Positions 59,433 through 64,000 of a stretch of 64,000 nucleotides of DNA are shown here, one piece after another (the stretch's first letter is position 1; the number at the start of each line of letters is the position of its first letter). The DNA is taken from assembly GCA_017560825.1 (NCBI GenBank), contig JAFZED010000073.1, positions 87,522 to 151,521 of the forward strand, read 5' to 3'. The position numbers and the translations under genes were made by a program. Source of the DNA: Bacteroidales bacterium. Lineage in GTDB: Bacteria; Bacteroidota; Bacteroidia; Bacteroidales; UBA932. The notes beneath the pieces were generated by a model. That model searched no databases. It was not told where the DNA came from and was given only the letters and a program-made list of their open reading frames with translations.

Positions 59433-62012
59433 ATGAAATTCAACTTTATCAATCTCCTGGCCGTAGCAGCTCTTGCTGCAGGCTGCACAGAAGCAGTTGT
59501 GAGCCAGGACACGGACTTTACAATCACGGACGGTTGGAAGATCCAGTCTTCTGAAATCGTCGGGCTTGACGGTGAGGCTCTCTCTACCAAAGGAGCAGGC
59601 GAAGCTGCCTGGTACGAGACAACCGTTCCTTCGACAGTTCTTGGAACCCTTACAGAGCACGGCCTGTATGCAGATGCCTTCATAGGCACAAATTACGACA
59701 AGGTCATCGACCGTGACGACTTCAAGGAGCCTTGGTGGTATATCAATGAATTCGCTGTTCCTGCCCTGAAGGATGGCCAGCGCATATGCCTCGATTTCGA
59801 AGGAATATGCTACAGCGCAGAGGTGTGGCTCAACGGCACATTGGTAGCTTCACGCGAAGATATGACAGGTCCTTACCGTCAGTTCAGCTTTGACGTAACT
59901 GACCTTATCAAAGAGAATAACCTTATGGCAGTCAAGCTGTTCCGTGCAGAGGACGGCGACTTCAACATCGGTTTCGTAGACTGGAACCCTCGCGCTGCTG
60001 ACGAGAGTATGGGTATATTCCGTCCGATCTGGGTACGCTACAGCGACGCCGTCTCACTTTACAACACTGCAGTGAAGACCAAGGTCGACACCAAGACTCT
60101 CAAGAGAGCGTGGCTGACTGTGGAGACTACCCTCAAGAATGCTTCAGACGCTCCTGTAGAGGGTGAACTCACCTACACAATGGAGGGCAAGACCTACAGA
60201 CACCCTGTGACTGTGGGAGCCGGCGAAGAGAAGGTCATCACTGTAGGTTCGGACGATGCAGCAATGTTCGACGTGAAGAACCCACGCCTGTGGTGGTGCC
60301 ACAACCTCGGAACCCCTGAGATGTACGCAATGGAAGTGTCTTTCAACGTGAACGGCAAGCAGTCTGACTCTGAAAACGTAGACTTCGGTATCCGCGAGAT
60401 CGACACATATATGACAGAAGAGGGCCACAGAGGCTTCCTCCTCAACGGAAAGAAGGTTCTCATCAAGGGAGCGGGCTGGACAGATGACATATTCCTCCGC
60501 AACCCTGACGAAAGGAACGAGATCGAGCTTGACTATGTCAAGGATATGAATATGAACACCGTACGTTTCGAGAACGTGTGGGGAACATCACAGAACGTAT
60601 ATGACCTCTGCGACAAGAAGGGTCTCCTCGCCCTCGTGGGTTGGAGCTGCTTCTGGGAGTGGGAGGTATATTCAAGAACCCCTAACGACAAGTACGGCTG
60701 CATCAAGGAAGAAGATGATATGGAGATGATCGCCCAGTCTTGGCGCGACCAGATTCTCTGGCTCAGGAACCATCCTTCTATAATCGCCTGGTACTCAGGA
60801 AGTGATATGCTTCCAAGACCGGCCCTCGAGCAGAAGTACCTCGATATCCTCGAAGAGATCGATGACCGTCCTTATGTTGGCGCAGCAAAGGCTCTTGTCA
60901 GCGAGCTCACAGGTCCTACAGGTATGAAGATGGTAGGTCCTTATGACTATGAGGCTCCAGCATACTGGTACAGCAAAGAGGCACCGGGCGGCTCGTTCGG
61001 ATTCAACACAGAGACCGGTATCGGAGCACAGATGCCTATGAAGGAGTCTATTATGAAGATGATTCCTGCCGACAAGCTCTGGCCTCTTGGAAAGGAGTAT
61101 GACTACCACTGTACAACCGCAGGTGAGGCAATGCACTCGCTTGACGTACTCAAGGAAGTGGCAGAAAAGCGTTACGGACCGTCTGAGAACCTCGATGAGT
61201 TCCTCCTCAAGGCACACCACCTCGATTACGACGGCACAAGAGCTATGTTCGAAGGCTTCCGTGCAAGTGTACCACGCTCTACAGGACTCATCCAGTGGAT
61301 GCTCAACTCGGCTTGGCCGTCACTCTACTGGCAGATGTACGACTGGTATCTCGTGCCTACAGCGGGTTACTATTCAGTCAAGAAGGCCTGCGAACCGCAG
61401 CAGCTCGTATATAACTATGTGGACAAGCACATCTATGCTGTAAACGACGAGGCTGAGTGCTTCGACCTCACAGCACACGCTGAATTATATAACCTTGCAG
61501 GCGAGCTTACAACCAAGGCCCAGTGCGACGCACATATGCACGCCGGCACTTCTACAAAGCTTTTCGAAATCCCTCAGTGCGAGGAAGTTTCATTTATGTT
61601 CCTCACCCTCAAGGATTCCAAGGGCAACGAGGTGGCGACCAACACATACTGTCTCTCACCAGTAGATGACATCCACGACTGGGACAACTACAACTGGATC
61701 CGTATCCGTCTGAAGCAGCACGCTGACTACAAGGCACTTAACGACCTTAAGAGCGCCGGTGTCGAGGCACACGCCGAGAGAGACGGAGACACTGTGAAGG
61801 TCACACTCACCAACAACTCTGAGGTGGTTGCCTTCTTCGTAAGAATGGCCCTTAAGGACGCAGCCGGCGAGCTCGTCACACCTGCATTCTGGAGCGACAA
61901 CTTCATAAGCCTAAGACCAGGCGAAACCAGAACATACACCTGCAAGGCTGAAGGCGGAAGCAACGTCGAAATCAGCGGATGGAACGTAGAAAAGTCAACA
62001 TTAACACTCTAA
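59433..62012 (+). CDS. GH2 glycoside hydrolase, exo-beta-D-glucosaminidase-like
   Basis: An 859-residue lipoprotein (Cys18 in AAGCTE). The N-terminal sugar-binding domain, Ig-like domain and TIM barrel of GH2 are present. GSDMLPRPALEQ holds Asp458 as likely acid/base and FGFNTETGIG holds Glu527 as nucleophile, a pairing that I match to exo-beta-D-glucosaminidases (CsxA type) and not to beta-galactosidases, which use N-E. GPYDYEAPAYWY is a further shared motif. It would remove glucosamine from chain ends; substrate change within the subfamily is possible. Confidence 0.82.
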   Translation: MKFNFINLLAVAALAAGCTEAVVSQDTDFTITDGWKIQSSEIVGLDGEALSTKGAGEAAWYETTVPSTVLGTLTEHGLYADAFIGTNYDKVIDRDDFKEPWWYINEFAVPALKDGQRICLDFEGICYSAEVWLNGTLVASREDMTGPYRQFSFDVTDLIKENNLMAVKLFRAEDGDFNIGFVDWNPRAADESMGIFRPIWVRYSDAVSLYNTAVKTKVDTKTLKRAWLTVETTLKNASDAPVEGELTYTMEGKTYRHPVTVGAGEEKVITVGSDDAAMFDVKNPRLWWCHNLGTPEMYAMEVSFNVNGKQSDSENVDFGIREIDTYMTEEGHRGFLLNGKKVLIKGAGWTDDIFLRNPDERNEIELDYVKDMNMNTVRFENVWGTSQNVYDLCDKKGLLALVGWSCFWEWEVYSRTPNDKYGCIKEEDDMEMIAQSWRDQILWLRNHPSIIAWYSGSDMLPRPALEQKYLDILEEIDDRPYVGAAKALVSELTGPTGMKMVGPYDYEAPAYWYSKEAPGGSFGFNTETGIGAQMPMKESIMKMIPADKLWPLGKEYDYHCTTAGEAMHSLDVLKEVAEKRYGPSENLDEFLLKAHHLDYDGTRAMFEGFRASVPRSTGLIQWMLNSAWPSLYWQMYDWYLVPTAGYYSVKKACEPQQLVYNYVDKHIYAVNDEAECFDLTAHAELYNLAGELTTKAQCDAHMHAGTSTKLFEIPQCEEVSFMFLTLKDSKGNEVATNTYCLSPVDDIHDWDNYNWIRIRLKQHADYKALNDLKSAGVEAHAERDGDTVKVTLTNNSEVVAFFVRMALKDAAGELVTPAFWSDNFISLRPGETRTYTCKAEGGSNVEISGWNVEKSTLTL

Positions 62013-62017
62013 TATTT

Positions 62018-63649
62018 ATGAAACAGATATTCACAATACTTTCACTTGCGCTGGTCCTTATGTCCTGCAGCAAGGAAGTTACCAGAACAGACATCGGCAT
62101 CATCCCACAGCCGGCTTCTGTAGAAATATATGAAGGTACATTCAACGCGGCAGGCGCCGCTTTTGAAGCTGACGCACTCTGCGAGACAGTGCTCAACGCT
62201 ATCTCAACTTTCGAGAACAACCTCGTTGCCGCTTCCGGAGCAGCATCAGGCACCTCTGGCAGCAAGTTCGTATTCAAGGCAGACCAGAGCCTCGGTGAGG
62301 AAGAGTACACCATCGAGGTTTCAGCGAAGAAGGCTGTCGTGAAGGCGTCTGGCCTCAACGGATTTGTCTATGCTCTTGAGTCCATCAAGCAGCTTCTTCC
62401 TGCAGAGATCTACACCGGCACCCCATCAGCAGCAACCTGCTGGTGCCTCCCTTGCCTGAAGATCCAGGACGAGCCGAGATTCGGCTACAGAGGTATGCAC
62501 CTTGACGTGTCCCGCCATTTCTTCGACGCAAATGAAGTGAAGAAATATATCGACATTATGGCGATCCACAAGCTCAACGTCCTCCACTGGCACCTCACTG
62601 ACGACCAGGGCTGGAGACTTGAGATCAAGAAATATCCTCAGCTCACCGAGCACGGAGCGATCAGAAAGCAGACCATCATCGGCCACGGCCGCGACAGAAA
62701 GGGTTATGACAACACTCCTTACGGAGAAGGATTCTATTACACCCAGGACCAGGTGAAGGAAATCATCGACTATGCCGCTGCAAAGGGTATCGAGATCATC
62801 CCTGAGATTGACCTTCCTGGTCATATGCTCGCAGCCCTTGCCTGCTTCCCTGAACTCGGATGTACAGGCGGCCCTTATGACGTATGGGGCAGATGGGGTA
62901 TCGCTGATGACGTTCTCTGCGTAGGTAAGGAAGAGACAATGAAGTTCCTTGAGGACGTTCTTGCAGAAGTTGCTGACCTCTTCCCTTCTGAATATGTACA
63001 CATCGGAGGTGACGAGTGCCCTAAGGTACGTTGGGAGACTTGTCCTCACTGCCAGGCTAAGATTGCTGAGCTCGGATTCAAGGACGATGACAAGCACAAG
63101 GCAGAGCACTACCTCCAGAGCTATGTAACCAACAGAATGGAGCAGTTCCTCAGCACAAAGGGCAAGAAGATCATCGGATGGGACGAGATCCTCGAAGGTG
63201 AGATCGCTCCTAATGCAACCGTTATGTCCTGGAGAGGCGTTGAAGGCGGTCTTGAGGCTGTGCGTATGGGCCACGACGCGATTATGGTTCCATATACCCA
63301 CCTCTACCTCGACTACTATCAGTCAAAGGACAAGGAGAACGAGCCGCTCGCAATCGGTGGTTATGTCCCTGTAGAACTCGTCTACTCATTCGAGCCGTTC
63401 ACAGAAGATATGACAGATGAAGAGAAGAGCCACATCCTCGGCATCCAGGCAAACCTCTGGACAGAGTACATCCCTACAGACGCACAGCTGGAGTATATGC
63501 TCCTTCCACGTCTTTCAGCACTCAGCGAAATCCAGTGGTGCGAACCTGAAAACAAGGATTACGAGAGATTCCTCGGCAATATGGAGTCAATGAGGAAGAT
63601 CTACGACATCCTCGGATACAACTATGCAAAACACATATTCTCCAAATAG
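62018..63649 (+). CDS. GH20 beta-N-acetylhexosaminidase
   Basis: A 543-residue lipoprotein (Cys17 in LMSCSKE). After an N-terminal alpha/beta domain (about 20-145) comes the GH20 barrel: RGMHLDVSRHFF, LHWHLTDDQGWR, IPEIDLPGHM and HIGGDECPK with the catalytic Asp332-Glu333 pair used for substrate-assisted cleavage. It releases GlcNAc or GalNAc. The start is the ATG at 62018 (first in-frame ATG with a lipobox); one at 61979 overlaps the GH2 gene. It is the last gene of the locus, followed by a terminator. Confidence 0.94.
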   Translation: MKQIFTILSLALVLMSCSKEVTRTDIGIIPQPASVEIYEGTFNAAGAAFEADALCETVLNAISTFENNLVAASGAASGTSGSKFVFKADQSLGEEEYTIEVSAKKAVVKASGLNGFVYALESIKQLLPAEIYTGTPSAATCWCLPCLKIQDEPRFGYRGMHLDVSRHFFDANEVKKYIDIMAIHKLNVLHWHLTDDQGWRLEIKKYPQLTEHGAIRKQTIIGHGRDRKGYDNTPYGEGFYYTQDQVKEIIDYAAAKGIEIIPEIDLPGHMLAALACFPELGCTGGPYDVWGRWGIADDVLCVGKEETMKFLEDVLAEVADLFPSEYVHIGGDECPKVRWETCPHCQAKIAELGFKDDDKHKAEHYLQSYVTNRMEQFLSTKGKKIIGWDEILEGEIAPNATVMSWRGVEGGLEAVRMGHDAIMVPYTHLYLDYYQSKDKENEPLAIGGYVPVELVYSFEPFTEDMTDEEKSHILGIQANLWTEYIPTDAQLEYMLLPRLSALSEIQWCEPENKDYERFLGNMESMRKIYDILGYNYAKHIFSK

Positions 63650-63693
63650 GTTAGTTGGTTAATGTGGGCAGGACCATATGGGCCCTGCAGCGA

Positions 63694-63720
63694 GGGTGGC
63701 TCAGTGTAGCCACCCTTTTT
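63694..63720 (+). terminator. Terminator of the sugar-utilisation locus
   Basis: GGGTGGCT-CAGTGT-AGCCACCC is a perfect 8-bp stem with a 6-base loop, followed by TTTTTG. It lies 45 bp after the GH20 stop. Confidence 0.9.
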
Positions 63721-63748
63721 GTGTAACTAGAGAGCAGAAAATGCGGGC

Positions 63749-64000
63749 CCAGTCCTTAAAAAGGAGCCTCTGCAAGGACTGGAGGCAGAAATAGCGGGAC
63801 CAGTCCTTAAAAAGGGGCATCTGCAAGGACTAGAGGCAGATGATGCAGGCCTAGTCCTTAAAAAGGGGCATCTGCAAGGACTAGAGGCAGATAATGCACA
63901 CCTAGTCCTTAAAAAGGAGCCTCTGCAAGGACTGGAGGCAGAAAGAGCGAGACCAGTCCTTAAAAAGGGGGCTCTGCAAGGACTGGAGGCAGATAATGCG
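63749..64000. repeat. Tandem palindrome array, five units, exact 51-bp period (runs off the window)
   Basis: Five 34-bp units start at 63749, 63800, 63851, 63902 and 63953. Each has arms CCAGTCCTT or CTAGTCCTT and AAGGACTGG or AAGGACTAG around a 16-base loop with AAAAAGG, and 17-base spacers with AGGCAGA. Where the second arm base changes from C to T, the partner often changes to match (units 1, 3 and 5 are perfect; unit 2 has one mismatch in plus orientation and unit 4 a G-U pair). A 17-base alternative phase AAGGACTGG-N17-CCAGTCCTT also exists. The next unit would begin past the window end. Confidence 0.92.

Noticed and set aside
63650-63693. Second hairpin GCAGGACC-ATAT-GGGCCCTGC before the final terminator
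   Set aside because: One mismatch and no T run; it may be part of the transcript end but is weaker than the terminator at 63694.
63749-64000. CRISPR array at the window end
   Set aside because: Spacers are alike (AGGCAGA-type) and both arms form a hairpin in each unit; no cas genes in view.

Overview
The window is one contiguous piece of a Bacteroidota chromosome, almost certainly order Bacteroidales. The evidence is two SusC/SusD pairs, a DUF1735 lipoprotein, fimbrillin-like and PEGA lipoproteins, an Rnf operon in the order rseC-rnfB-C-D-G-E-A, and TAnnTTTG -7 promoter boxes, in places with a -33 TTTG about 20 bp upstream. I cannot name a genus; an uncultured gut or rumen member would fit the sugar-degrading content. 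No rRNA, tRNA or CRISPR was found.

Layout. 1-8322 (+): the end of the division and cell-wall cluster (ftsW fragment, murG, murC, ftsQ, ftsA, ftsZ) followed by gltX. 8347-9353 (+): two paralogous small outer-membrane-like proteins. 9354-9876: a gene-free stretch with nested inverted repeats. 9877-12031 (-): two exported proteins, one with a transglutaminase-like Cys-His-Asp triad. 12366-13085 (+): a 50-residue protein followed by a GNAT acetyltransferase, which looks like a toxin-antitoxin pair. 13182-20876 (-): a four-gene operon for surface proteins (PEGA/beta-barrel protein, a 1042-residue lipoprotein of Fn3-like repeats, a fimbrillin-like lipoprotein with an acidic repeat tail, and a fimbrillin-like lipoprotein with an FGE/sulfatase-modifying fold). 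21307-23213: an island with a truncated HigA-type antitoxin, a RAYT/IS200-like transposase, several long hairpins and a seven-copy, 53-bp-period palindrome array. 23224-35343 (-): a long run of housekeeping genes (two M23 peptidases, MerR-like regulator, Nif3-like protein, zinc-ribbon protein, dnaB, DUF3108 protein, rseC, rnfBCDGEA, small TPR-like protein). 35450-63649 (+): a polysaccharide utilisation locus with its own LacI regulator and two ROK-family proteins. 63650-64000: a terminator, then a second palindrome array (51-bp period) that runs off the window.

How the locus works, by inference. Two SusC/D pairs with a DUF1735 lipoprotein and a PKD lipoprotein would bind and import oligosaccharides. 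Four tandem GH16 enzymes of the EXDXE (licheninase/XTH-like) type would cut the chain. A GH2 enzyme resembling exo-beta-D-glucosaminidases and a GH20 beta-N-acetylhexosaminidase would trim ends, and the ROK proteins may phosphorylate or sense released sugar. Two LacI-type operators bracket a near-consensus promoter in front of the second ROK gene, and no strong terminator was seen before 63694, so 26 kb could be one regulon.

The most unusual feature is the pair of palindrome arrays. Each has exact spacing, 9-bp stems that are invariant or nearly so, and 16-18-nt loops and spacers, and each lies directly 3' of one of the two longest operons. One is beside a RAYT-like transposase. They look like a Bacteroidales counterpart of REP/BIME elements. 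Other miniature inverted-repeat elements are scattered through the window.
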